Made by a program: the position numbers and the translations under genes | Source of the DNA: an uncultured Kiritimatiellota bacterium | GTDB taxonomy: Bacteria > Verrucomicrobiota > Kiritimatiellia > RFP12 > UBA1067 | Direction: 5' to 3' | NCBI GenBank assembly: GCA_934635045.1 | Contig: CAKTZA010000026.1 | Location: forward strand, 1-45,187 | Length of the DNA: 45,187 bases | In this document: one piece after another, positions 16,535-23,782 of the stretch | Layout: every line of letters starts with the position of its first letter | Position numbering within the stretch: position 1 is the stretch's first letter | Notes under the pieces: model-generated | Seen by the model: the letters and a program-made list of their open reading frames with translations, nothing else | Told to the model about the DNA's origin: nothing | Database searches by the model: none

Positions 16535-16869
16535 GCCCCCACCCTCGGCAACGCACGGCGTTCGCGGCGAGCTGCGGCGATTTCCGCGTCAATCTCATCC
16601 ATCGTCCATTCGCGATCACAATTGTCACGCATTTCCCTCGCATAGTTCGCGGCAATCCGGCCGCGTTCGCTCAGGCGGTCGTCAATCGCCCTGCCCAGCA
16701 CATTTCTCGGCGTGAGCCTGTCGCACGTGATGAGAAACGGAATCGCCCGCTGCTTGACAATCTGGCGCAGAAACAACGTCACCGCACAAGACATGTTCAG
16801 CCCCAAGTCATCCAGAATGACTTCGCACTCTCGCTTAAGGTCGTCATCAACTCGCAATGTAGTCGTCAT
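16531..16869 (-). CDS. RelB/DinJ-type antitoxin, now orphan
   Basis: A 112-residue protein. The N-terminus TTTLRVDDDLKRECEVILDD followed by LGLNMSCAVTLFLRQIV is the ribbon-helix-helix DNA-binding part of RelB/DinJ antitoxins, with the usual RAIPF after it. The acidic and basic C-terminal half (RDNCDREWTMDEIDAEIAAA) would wrap a toxin. The start at ATG 16869 overlaps the stop of the ATPase (TGATG). In this family the partner is often a PIN or RelE toxin; here a PIN toxin reduced to its two ends follows at 16428-16534. It may still repress its promoter or neutralise a toxin elsewhere. Confidence 0.85.
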   Translation of the reverse strand: MTTTLRVDDDLKRECEVILDDLGLNMSCAVTLFLRQIVKQRAIPFLITCDRLTPRNVLGRAIDDRLSERGRIAANYAREMRDNCDREWTMDEIDAEIAAARRERRALPRVGA

Positions 16870-18311
16870 CAACTTCTCAACTTTTCGCGGCCAAGAAGCA
16901 TCGAAGCCGGAACCAGCGCATCGAAGTAACCGCGCGCCGCAACCTGCGGCGACAAGTGTCCGTCGTACACCAAAGCCGTCCGCACCGTATAGTTCTGCGG
17001 CACATGCAACGCCGCCACCTTCTCAGCCACTTCGTCTTCAATCTCGATGCCGATTTCGCGTCGCCGCTTGATCTCAACGACATAGAACAGCCGATCCGAC
17101 TGCAGCAGCAGGTCAATCTGGCAGCCCTTTCGACGGGAGGTCGCCGCCTGTCGATACGGCGCGGCCGATTTCAAGAGAACGCGGCCAAGCCCCAAGAGAG
17201 GCAGAAGCAACGCAAGATTGTTAATCACAAGGTTCTCGAACTGCAACCCAAGGATTGCCGACCAGCCCGGCAACGCCTCAAGCGAATTGAATAGAAACGA
17301 GTCCACGTCAATCATCGCGCCATTTGGCTCGATGTAACGCAGGAAAAAACGCGTATAGTTGTCACAGATGCGATAGCGACAGATCTTCGCCGACCGCCCC
17401 GTCTGCGGGTTGACGCTGCGTTCGCAAGTCACGAACCCGGCGACCTCCAAGTCTTCCAGATGAACCGTGATTCCGCCGTTGCGCTCAACACCCAGCGCCT
17501 CGCAAATCTCGCTAAGCGTCCGAGATGCGTCTGACAGGCACATCAGGATACGCCGCTTTGTCACGGCCTCCTCGCCAAAGACGACATTGAACGTCTGGTT
17601 GAAATCGTCACGCAGCAGCGCATTCGAGACAAAGCACAGGCGCCGGACATTCTCGTTTGCGGAAAAAGAAGGATTCACCTCCTCCAAATAGCGGGGGACA
17701 CCCCCCGTCACGGACAGGACGTCAAGAATCTCCGATGTCGCAACACGCGATGCCTTGCGCCCCCAGAACCTGACGCAATCCTCCAACGGCAGTTCCCGCA
17801 CGACAAGGTTCAGGGAAGCCCGACCGACAAAGCCCGTGTTGTTGAGAATGTTCCTCGAAATCCACGTCGAGACGCTCCCACAGAAAAAGACGATCATCCG
17901 ATCATGCTTCTTGAAGAGATTGTCCCATGCGATCTTCAGTTCGCCCGGGAACCCGACATCGTAACGCCCCATCCACGAGATCTCGTCCAAAAGAAGAACC
18001 GTCTTGGAGCTTCCGATGCAGCGATCCAGTTCGGCAAATGCCTCGCCCCACGACTTCAGCATCGGAACGGAACGCCCGCATTCCCGCGAAAGCTGCTCGC
18101 GAAAGGCTTTCAGCTGAAGGACGTTCGTCATGCGCGGCTCGGGCGCGATGCCCTCCAGTTTCAGGAACACGGCCTTGCTACGCCGGGCGAACTCCTCGAT
18201 CAGAGTCGACTTGCCGATTCGGCGGCGGCCACGACACGTGACAAGAGACGCAACCGGCTTCGCCCAAAGCGACTCCAGCTGCCTCAAGTCATTCTCTCGA
18301 CCGACAAACAT
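16869..18311 (-). CDS. AAA-type ATPase with DUF234/nuclease-like C-terminus
   Basis: A 480-residue member of the archaeal-type ATPase_2/DUF234 group. Residues 28-36 GRRRIGKST form Walker A, and about 106-113 VLLLDEISWM is Walker B with an acidic end. A winged-helix segment (ILMCLSDASRTLSEICEALG) lies near 255-300. The C-terminus has CQIDLLLQSDRLFYVVEIKR near 415-435, a PD-(D/E)xK-like nuclease core (D...EIK). These proteins occur widely in Bacteroidetes and PVC genomes; their role is not settled, though defence or mobile DNA links have been suggested. It is first in a three-gene set with the RelB antitoxin and PIN remnant. GGGGG before ATG 18311 serves as ribosome site. Confidence 0.85.
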   Translation of the reverse strand: MFVGRENDLRQLESLWAKPVASLVTCRGRRRIGKSTLIEEFARRSKAVFLKLEGIAPEPRMTNVLQLKAFREQLSRECGRSVPMLKSWGEAFAELDRCIGSSKTVLLLDEISWMGRYDVGFPGELKIAWDNLFKKHDRMIVFFCGSVSTWISRNILNNTGFVGRASLNLVVRELPLEDCVRFWGRKASRVATSEILDVLSVTGGVPRYLEEVNPSFSANENVRRLCFVSNALLRDDFNQTFNVVFGEEAVTKRRILMCLSDASRTLSEICEALGVERNGGITVHLEDLEVAGFVTCERSVNPQTGRSAKICRYRICDNYTRFFLRYIEPNGAMIDVDSFLFNSLEALPGWSAILGLQFENLVINNLALLLPLLGLGRVLLKSAAPYRQAATSRRKGCQIDLLLQSDRLFYVVEIKRRREIGIEIEDEVAEKVAALHVPQNYTVRTALVYDGHLSPQVAARGYFDALVPASMLLGREKLRS

Positions 18312-18339
18312 TCATGAACCCCCTTTTCAAGACAAGGGA

Positions 18340-18369
18340 AGTATACCAAAACGCTCACTCGGCGCGCAA
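18340..18369 (-). promoter_or_regulatory. Promoter of the ATPase-antitoxin operon
   Basis: -35 TTGCGC (18369-18364), 18-base spacer, -10 TATACT (18345-18340) with TTTTGG in front, an extended -10 form seen repeatedly in this window. Start codon 29 bases downstream. Confidence 0.6.
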
Positions 18370-18377
18370 CACCACAT

Positions 18378-18412
18378 CGTCACGAAATCTGCAATCTGCA
18401 TATTTCGTGACG
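18378..18412. promoter_or_regulatory. Perfect inverted repeat CGTCACGAAAT / ATTTCGTGACG
   Basis: Eleven-base arms with a 13-base loop sit just upstream of the ATPase promoter and 72 bases after the end of the GH71-FGE gene. There is no U-run, so an operator (for instance for the RelB-type antitoxin, which binds palindromes) is as likely as a terminator. Confidence 0.45.
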
Positions 18413-18483
18413 GTGAATCATGTTACAGAGGCAGAGAGCGCGGGCGTCTTCTGCCAAGGTGCGCAACCGCGTCTGCGCGGCCT

Positions 18484-21042
18484 CTACCGCGCCGCCGAGC
18501 GGCAGACGCGGAAGCCGATGTAGATGTAGCCGGCGAAGCGCGGCGAGTTGAACTCGCGGTCGCAGGTGCGCGCGCTGCCGTAGTAGCCGAAGCTGCCGCC
18601 GCGAATCGAGCGGAAGTCCATGCGCCCCGACTTCGGCGGACGCTTGTCAACCGGGTCCTTCCCGCCCGGCAGCGTCTCGTAGTGGTAGTTGTCCTCGCAC
18701 CACTCGCAGACGTTGCCGCCCATGTCGAAGATGCCGTCGCGCGACACGTCCCGCTCGTCGGCGCCGCGCGGCCGCACGCTCTTGCGCAGCTCCTTCGGAC
18801 GCACCTCGTCGCCCCACGGGTAGACGCGGTTCTCGCCGCGCCCGGACGCGACGAACTCCCACTCCGCCTCGGTCGGCAGGCGATAGCCGTCCGCCGCGAA
18901 ATCGCACGTCCAGCCGTTCGCCTCGTCGTAGGCGGGCGTCAGCCCCTGCTGGCGCGAGAGCCAGTTGCAGTAGGCGCGCGCGTCCTGCCACGAGACGTAG
19001 ATGACGGGATCGTCGTCGCGCCACGACGTCGCCGCGCGCATCGCGCGGTGTTCGGGACGGAACGCCTCGAATTCGCGGTTCGTGATCTCGTACTTGCCGA
19101 GCCGGAACGGAGAGACCGTCACCGTGCGCGCCGGGCCCTCGTCCGGCTCCTGCGCGTGCGCGCCCATCGTGAACGTGCCGCCGGGGATCGCGACCGTCTC
19201 CGGCACGGCGGGGACGACCGTCCCGTCCCAGCGCGCGACCGCGTTGCGGACGAGCGCGACCGACTTCAATTCCGCGCCGCCCCAGTCCGACCAGTCGTAG
19301 GCGAGCGGCGCCTTCACCCGCTGGCCGTCCTTCGTCACCCACTTGTGCTCCGCGCCCGTCACCTTGTCGCAGACGAGGCGAATCGCCGTCGCGCCCGCAG
19401 GGACCGTCCAGAGGAACGCGACCTCACGCGTCTCGCCGCCCGTCGGCGGCAGGTAGAGCGGCAGGATGTGCTCGTGACTGGTCTTCGCGAGCCACGGCAG
19501 GTCGACGTGCAGCGAGTAGCGCGCCTCCTCGTCGGACGCATTCGCGTACGTGACGCGGAACGAGTAGCTGCCCGGCGCAAAGTCCTTCGGGAGCGTCCAT
19601 TCCGTCCCGTTCGCCGCGTCGAACGTCAGCACGGGCGCGCCCGCAACGGCGCACTGCGTCCACATGCGCTGCGTGCCGTTGTAGCCCCACGCCAGCGAGT
19701 TGCGCTCCGTCTCCTTCGCGGCGATCTGGCGGCGGCCGTCCGTCGAGACGACGACCTGTCCGTTGCGGCGGACGGTGAAGCGCGGCGTCGCGCCCGGCAC
19801 CATCGGCGCGGCGAGCGAGCGGAAGCCCGCCGCCACGTGCGCCATGACGACGCGCGGCGTGCCGTCCGGCCCCGCCTGGGAGATCTCCAGCTCGGCGGGC
19901 GCCGTCAAGAGCGCGCTCATGTAGACGTTGTCCTCCACGTCGTCGTGGACCTGCAGGAACGTGTCGCGGAAGTCCCGCCACGGCGTCTCGGACTCGGGGC
20001 TGAAGATCTTCGTCAGGTGCTTCGAGCGCGGACGATACGCGGCATAGATCTTGTCCTGCGTGATTTCGGGGAAACGCCCCCGGCTCTTGTAGGCGGCGGC
20101 GAAGAAGGCCGTGAGGTCGAGGAAGGCGTCGTCGCGGCACGCCCAGATGCGGCTCTGCAGGTCGTGCGGCAGCTGGCCGCCCGTCCACCCGTCGATGAAG
20201 ATGCCGGAGTCCTCGCCGTTGTCGTTCCACGTCACGATCTCCACGAGTTCCGGCTGGGAGGCGACGATGCTCCGCCAGATGTCCGCATAGCCCGAGACGC
20301 CCCGGAAGTCGCGCAGGTTCGAGCTGTTGTAGGCGGGGCACGGACCGGCCATGAAGATCTTGCCGTTCTTCAGCGACGCGAGGCGCCCCGCGTCGAGGCG
20401 GTCGATGAACTCGTCGACCGTGTTGTCGCACCCGAAGAAGAAGATGCCGTCGCAGACGAAGTTCGGGTCGCGGAAGATGTCGTTCTCCACGAGGTCGAAC
20501 GTCTCGTACATCGTGTGGTTCGAGACGCCGTAGTGCGGCACGATCAGGTAGTCGCCGACGCCGCGCGCCGCGAGCTCGCGCCTGAAGTCGACGTACTTGT
20601 TCGTGAGCCGCGTGTTCCCCGCCCAGCCGGAGATGAACGGACGCCCGCCGTAGCGGAAAAGGTTGGGACGCCTGTAAAACATCACGCCCATGTCGGGATG
20701 GTTGCCGCGGTGCAGGGCCTCCTTCGAGCCGTCGGGCGAGAAGAACACCTTGAACCCGGTGCCGAGCGCCTCGGCCGCCGCGAAGACGTTGGAGCTCGCC
20801 TGCACGTAGCTTTCGTGCGGACGCCATTCGCCGGTCTTCGGGTCCTTGCGCTTCCAGTTGCCGCAGTTGAGCGCCCAGCCCTCCACGCCGTACTGCTGGG
20901 CGATGAGGATTTCCTTCTTGTAGGTCTCGACGTCCTTGTAGAAGCACGTCATGTAGTGCGCAAACACCGTGCGCTCGCCCTCGACGGCATTCGCCGTCAC
21001 AACCGCCGCAACCGCGACAGTCAACCCTATCAGTTTTTTCAT
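18484..21042 (-). CDS. GH71-like glycosidase fused to FGE-sulfatase (SUMF1-type) domain
   Basis: An 852-residue secreted protein (signal peptide about 1-19, ending TANA-VEG). Residues 25-400 resemble GH71 alpha-1,3-glucanase: RTVFAHYMTCFYKD at the start, FKVFFSPDGS and VTWNDNGEDSG as barrel strand ends. A beta-rich linker follows. From about 617 (IPGGTFTMGAHAQEPDEG) to the C-terminus it is a formylglycine-generating-enzyme fold: RLPTEAEWEF, YPWGDE, FDMGGNVCEWCED and SIRGGSFGYYG. The Cys pair of copper-type FGE is not complete (only ARTCDREF is seen), so it probably binds sugar or protein rather than modifying sulfatases. AAAGGAAAGG lies before ATG 21042. No sulfatase lies in the window. Confidence 0.8.
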   Translation of the reverse strand: MKKLIGLTVAVAAVVTANAVEGERTVFAHYMTCFYKDVETYKKEILIAQQYGVEGWALNCGNWKRKDPKTGEWRPHESYVQASSNVFAAAEALGTGFKVFFSPDGSKEALHRGNHPDMGVMFYRRPNLFRYGGRPFISGWAGNTRLTNKYVDFRRELAARGVGDYLIVPHYGVSNHTMYETFDLVENDIFRDPNFVCDGIFFFGCDNTVDEFIDRLDAGRLASLKNGKIFMAGPCPAYNSSNLRDFRGVSGYADIWRSIVASQPELVEIVTWNDNGEDSGIFIDGWTGGQLPHDLQSRIWACRDDAFLDLTAFFAAAYKSRGRFPEITQDKIYAAYRPRSKHLTKIFSPESETPWRDFRDTFLQVHDDVEDNVYMSALLTAPAELEISQAGPDGTPRVVMAHVAAGFRSLAAPMVPGATPRFTVRRNGQVVVSTDGRRQIAAKETERNSLAWGYNGTQRMWTQCAVAGAPVLTFDAANGTEWTLPKDFAPGSYSFRVTYANASDEEARYSLHVDLPWLAKTSHEHILPLYLPPTGGETREVAFLWTVPAGATAIRLVCDKVTGAEHKWVTKDGQRVKAPLAYDWSDWGGAELKSVALVRNAVARWDGTVVPAVPETVAIPGGTFTMGAHAQEPDEGPARTVTVSPFRLGKYEITNREFEAFRPEHRAMRAATSWRDDDPVIYVSWQDARAYCNWLSRQQGLTPAYDEANGWTCDFAADGYRLPTEAEWEFVASGRGENRVYPWGDEVRPKELRKSVRPRGADERDVSRDGIFDMGGNVCEWCEDNYHYETLPGGKDPVDKRPPKSGRMDFRSIRGGSFGYYGSARTCDREFNSPRFAGYIYIGFRVCRSAAR

Positions 21043-21103
21043 TTTGACCTTTCCTTTGTTCTATGTTGACAATGGACTTTCTTATTTTGTTCTTGTCCTA
21101 CGA

Positions 21104-21213
21104 GCCTACGGCGTTAAACACGGAGACACGGAGAAACGGAGAACGGAGTTGTTTTAGAGAGAAAGCCTCCGTGTCTCCCAACCTCCGGTTCCTCCGTGTT
21201 GAGCGCCGCAGGC
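21104..21213. repeat. CACGGAG palindromic element, long-arm form
   Basis: The left end GCCTACGGCGTTAAACACGG and right end CCGTGTTGAGCGCCGCAGGC are inverse complements with few mismatches; further in are CACGGAGACACGGAG and CTCCGTGTCTCC. The ends match those of 33079-33243, which defines an extended-arm subtype. Intergenic between the two GH71 genes. Confidence 0.78.
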
Positions 21214-21289
21214 CCAACAAGAGCGCCGCAGGCCCAACAAGAGCGCCGCAGGCCCACGCCGCAAGCCCAGCAAGAGCGCCGCAGGCCTG
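21201..21289. repeat. Tandem repeat of GAGCGCCGCAGGCCCAACAA
   Basis: Two exact 20-base units (21201-21220, 21221-21240), a 33-base variant and a partial unit ending two bases before the GH71 stop. The first unit begins inside the right arm of the palindromic element, so the tandem array seems to have grown from the element end. Confidence 0.75.
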
Positions 21290-21290
21290 A

Positions 21291-23531
21291 CTACTCCACT
21301 CTCCGAACATCAAACCTCTCAATGCGCACGCCTTGCATACCCCAGCTGTCGCGCGCGTCGGCGGTGAACCACAGCATCTCGCCCGCCTTCAGCGCCACGC
21401 CGTCCGCCCGCAGCGTCGCGGACTCCCCGCCCTTGACGGCCTTCACGTCCAGCTCGCGCGTCCCCTGCTCCAGCGAAAGCCGCTGGCTCCCATGCCCCTT
21501 TCCGCCCGTGGCGACAGCCTCGCACGCATACGTCCCCGCCGTCGGCGCCTTCCAGCCGAGCAGCATCAGGCACTCCTGTCGTGGCGAGAGCGCGACCGTG
21601 CCGTTCGTCGAGACGCTGCAGCCGCCGCCGTAGCCGCCCCACGGGTTCTTCGCGTACGTCCCCGCCTGGCGCGCCTTCGCCGCGCCGCCGGCCCAGTCCA
21701 TGACGGTGTAGTCGCCGTCGTGCGCGACCTGGCGCGCCGGCCCGTACTTGTAGGCGGCGTACCACCGCGCGTGGCCCGTCCTGTCCTTGAACGGATTCGT
21801 CACGAAGGCCTCTTCCTTCAGGTCGGCGAGCCGCCAGACGAAGCCGACGTCGGAACCCGCCGTGTCCGCGACGAGCGGATTCGTCCGGTCGCGACACTCC
21901 TGCAGGTTCGTGCGCCCGTCGCCGTCCGGATCGGCGTTCGGATCGGCCGCCGTCGCCGTGCTCATACGCGGAAACTCTCCGAAGTAGACCATCTCGAACC
22001 AGTTCGGCAGCCCGTCGCCGTCGTCGTCCGCATTCTCCGCAAAGACGAAGGGGCCTGTCCCCGGAAAGTCGCGCGCCCATTCGTCCGCGTAATTCGACCC
22101 GTACGCGGCCAGCGTCATGTCTTCGCGCCACGCCGCGCGCGCGACCGTCTCGGGACACGTCCAGTCGAGCGCCGTCGTCGCGCCGCGCGTGACCGCGACG
22201 CGAATCACGCCCTCCCGCAGCGGGAACTGCCGGAACGAGTAGCCGGCCGGCGCGTCGTAATCCCCGTAGCCCTCGACCGCGACGCGCGCCGGCGCCGACA
22301 GGAACGTGTCGATCTCCAGGACGGTCGGACGATGCGCGCGCCGCGAGAGGAACGGGTACGCGTCCTCCGTCGAGAGCGCGCGGCGAAAGACCGCGTGGAC
22401 CTCGTCCTGCGTGACCTTCGGCGCGCGCCCGGTCTTCCACGTCTCCGCGAAATGGCGGTTGACGCGCGTGACGGTGTAGGACGTGCCGTAGGCCGGCGCC
22501 ATGGACGACTCCTCGCCGTAGTCGTTCCACGTCACGAACTGCAGGAGGCGCGAGCCGTTGCGGATCGCCGACTCCCAGTTCCGTCGCAGGCGGTCCAGTC
22601 CCGCGCCCGTGATGATGCCGCCGAGCTTGTTCGAATACTGGAAGAAAAGCGGCTGGCTCCATTCGCCGCCGGCGGCCTTCACGCCCGCGACGAGGTTCGT
22701 GTCCATGCCCCAGGCGTTGTCCGTGCCGAGGAAGCCGCCGACCGCGTCGAACGTCGCGCCCGCCCAGCGGCCGATCGCGCCCATCTGCGCCGGCTTCGCG
22801 TCCCTGAAGTTCGCCATCGCGTCCAGCGAGCCGTGCAGGAAGACGGGGCACGGCAGCGCCGCCCGCCACGCGGTCCAGGCCTCGGCGACGCGCGCGCGCC
22901 AGACGTCGCCCGGCTCGCCCTTCGGATGCGGCACGATGCCCTCCGAGTAATAGCCGAAGAAGAGCGGCTTGCCGTCGAAGCGCGCGAGGTTCGGCGAGTC
23001 GAGGTGGCGCAGCACGTATTTCGCCGTCGCGATGAACTGTTCGAGCATCGTCCCGTCTCCCGGCCCGTGCGGGTGGCAGCTCGGGTCGAAGCAGACCGTC
23101 AGGCCGAAATCGGCCTTCATCTCCTCCGCCGCCTGAAAGAAGACGTCGAGCTGCCGCTTCGCGCTGTCGCCGCCGGCCCAGGCGTCGAAGGCGAACCCGT
23201 CGATGCCGGCGCGCAGCGCCCGCGCGATCTCCAGCTTCGCGTTCGCGAGCGCGTTCGTCTCGAAGTCCTGCGGCAGGAGCGGCCAGTTGACGATGCGCCC
23301 GCCCACCGCGTCATAGCCGTTCTTGCGGGCCTTCGCGAACCGCTCGGACGGCGTCTGCGCCGCGTCCGAACGGAAGGAATGCGGCAGCGCCCCGTTCGCC
23401 GCCGGCCAGCATCCCATGAAATGCGCAAACACCTTGCGCTCCGGCTGCGGCACGGACGCATCCTGTCGATGCCACGCCCAAAAGCCACCCGCCACGCCCG
23501 CCACAACCAAAACCCAAAAGATCTTCTTCAT
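21291..23531 (-). CDS. GH71-like glycosidase with calcium-binding type-3 repeats
   Basis: A 746-residue protein with an N-terminal membrane anchor or signal (MKKIFWVLVVAGVAGGFWAW). Residues about 30-400 resemble GH71: RKVFAHFMGCWP at the start, GIDGFAFDAWAGGDSAKR, LTVCFDPSCHP and QFVTWNDYGEESS around 332-340. Around 495-550 it carries DDDGDGLPNWFEMVYFGE and DPNADPDGDGRTNLQECRDR, Asp-rich type-3/dockerin-like calcium repeats, then a C-terminal beta-sandwich. GH71 enzymes cut alpha-1,3-glucan. GGAAG 7 bases before ATG 23531 decides this start over a GTG one codon earlier. Its leader contains a 27-bp perfect hairpin (23549-23718). Confidence 0.8.
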   Translation of the reverse strand: MKKIFWVLVVAGVAGGFWAWHRQDASVPQPERKVFAHFMGCWPAANGALPHSFRSDAAQTPSERFAKARKNGYDAVGGRIVNWPLLPQDFETNALANAKLEIARALRAGIDGFAFDAWAGGDSAKRQLDVFFQAAEEMKADFGLTVCFDPSCHPHGPGDGTMLEQFIATAKYVLRHLDSPNLARFDGKPLFFGYYSEGIVPHPKGEPGDVWRARVAEAWTAWRAALPCPVFLHGSLDAMANFRDAKPAQMGAIGRWAGATFDAVGGFLGTDNAWGMDTNLVAGVKAAGGEWSQPLFFQYSNKLGGIITGAGLDRLRRNWESAIRNGSRLLQFVTWNDYGEESSMAPAYGTSYTVTRVNRHFAETWKTGRAPKVTQDEVHAVFRRALSTEDAYPFLSRRAHRPTVLEIDTFLSAPARVAVEGYGDYDAPAGYSFRQFPLREGVIRVAVTRGATTALDWTCPETVARAAWREDMTLAAYGSNYADEWARDFPGTGPFVFAENADDDGDGLPNWFEMVYFGEFPRMSTATAADPNADPDGDGRTNLQECRDRTNPLVADTAGSDVGFVWRLADLKEEAFVTNPFKDRTGHARWYAAYKYGPARQVAHDGDYTVMDWAGGAAKARQAGTYAKNPWGGYGGGCSVSTNGTVALSPRQECLMLLGWKAPTAGTYACEAVATGGKGHGSQRLSLEQGTRELDVKAVKGGESATLRADGVALKAGEMLWFTADARDSWGMQGVRIERFDVRRVE

Positions 23532-23548
23532 CACATTTCTTCCGTAAT

Positions 23549-23718
23549 CTCACACGGAGGCACGGAGACACGGAGTTTCTGCAAGATATCGCAACCATTT
23601 GCACACCGCGTGTTTTCACCCACTGGGCAAATGGACGCATATGCATACGGGAGAGCGCAGTTTCGTGAATCAACTTGAAATCCGATCATTTCTCCGTGTC
23701 TCCGTGCCTCCGTGTGAG
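23549..23718. repeat. CACGGAG palindromic element with perfect 27-bp arms
   Basis: 23549-23575 and 23692-23718 are exact inverse complements, beginning CTCACACGGAGGCACGGAGA. The 116-base interior has no similarity to the interiors of other copies. It lies in the predicted 5' leader of the GH71 gene, ending 18 bases before its start, so the hairpin could affect translation or mRNA stability. Confidence 0.88.
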
Positions 23719-23768
23719 ACATTTCGAGTTCCTTCTGCTGTTTTAGTTTTATCTATCACAGCACCCGT

Positions 23769-23777
23769 ATTATACCA
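23769..23777 (-). promoter_or_regulatory. Extended -10 promoter (TGGTATAAT) for the GH71 gene
   Basis: TATAAT on the minus strand (23774-23769) preceded by TGG. The -35 is weak. It sits between the end of the upstream secreted-protein gene and the palindromic element, giving a leader of about 230 bases. Confidence 0.5.
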
Positions 23778-23782
23778 TTAAA

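Noticed and set aside
18484..19190. Functional formylglycine-generating enzyme for sulfatases
   Set aside because: The fold is present but the catalytic Cys pair is incomplete, and no sulfatase is in the window; a binding role is more likely.
21201..21289. Regular repeat units suggesting a CRISPR array
   Set aside because: The units are contiguous with no unique spacers and no cas gene is present; this is a tandem repeat.
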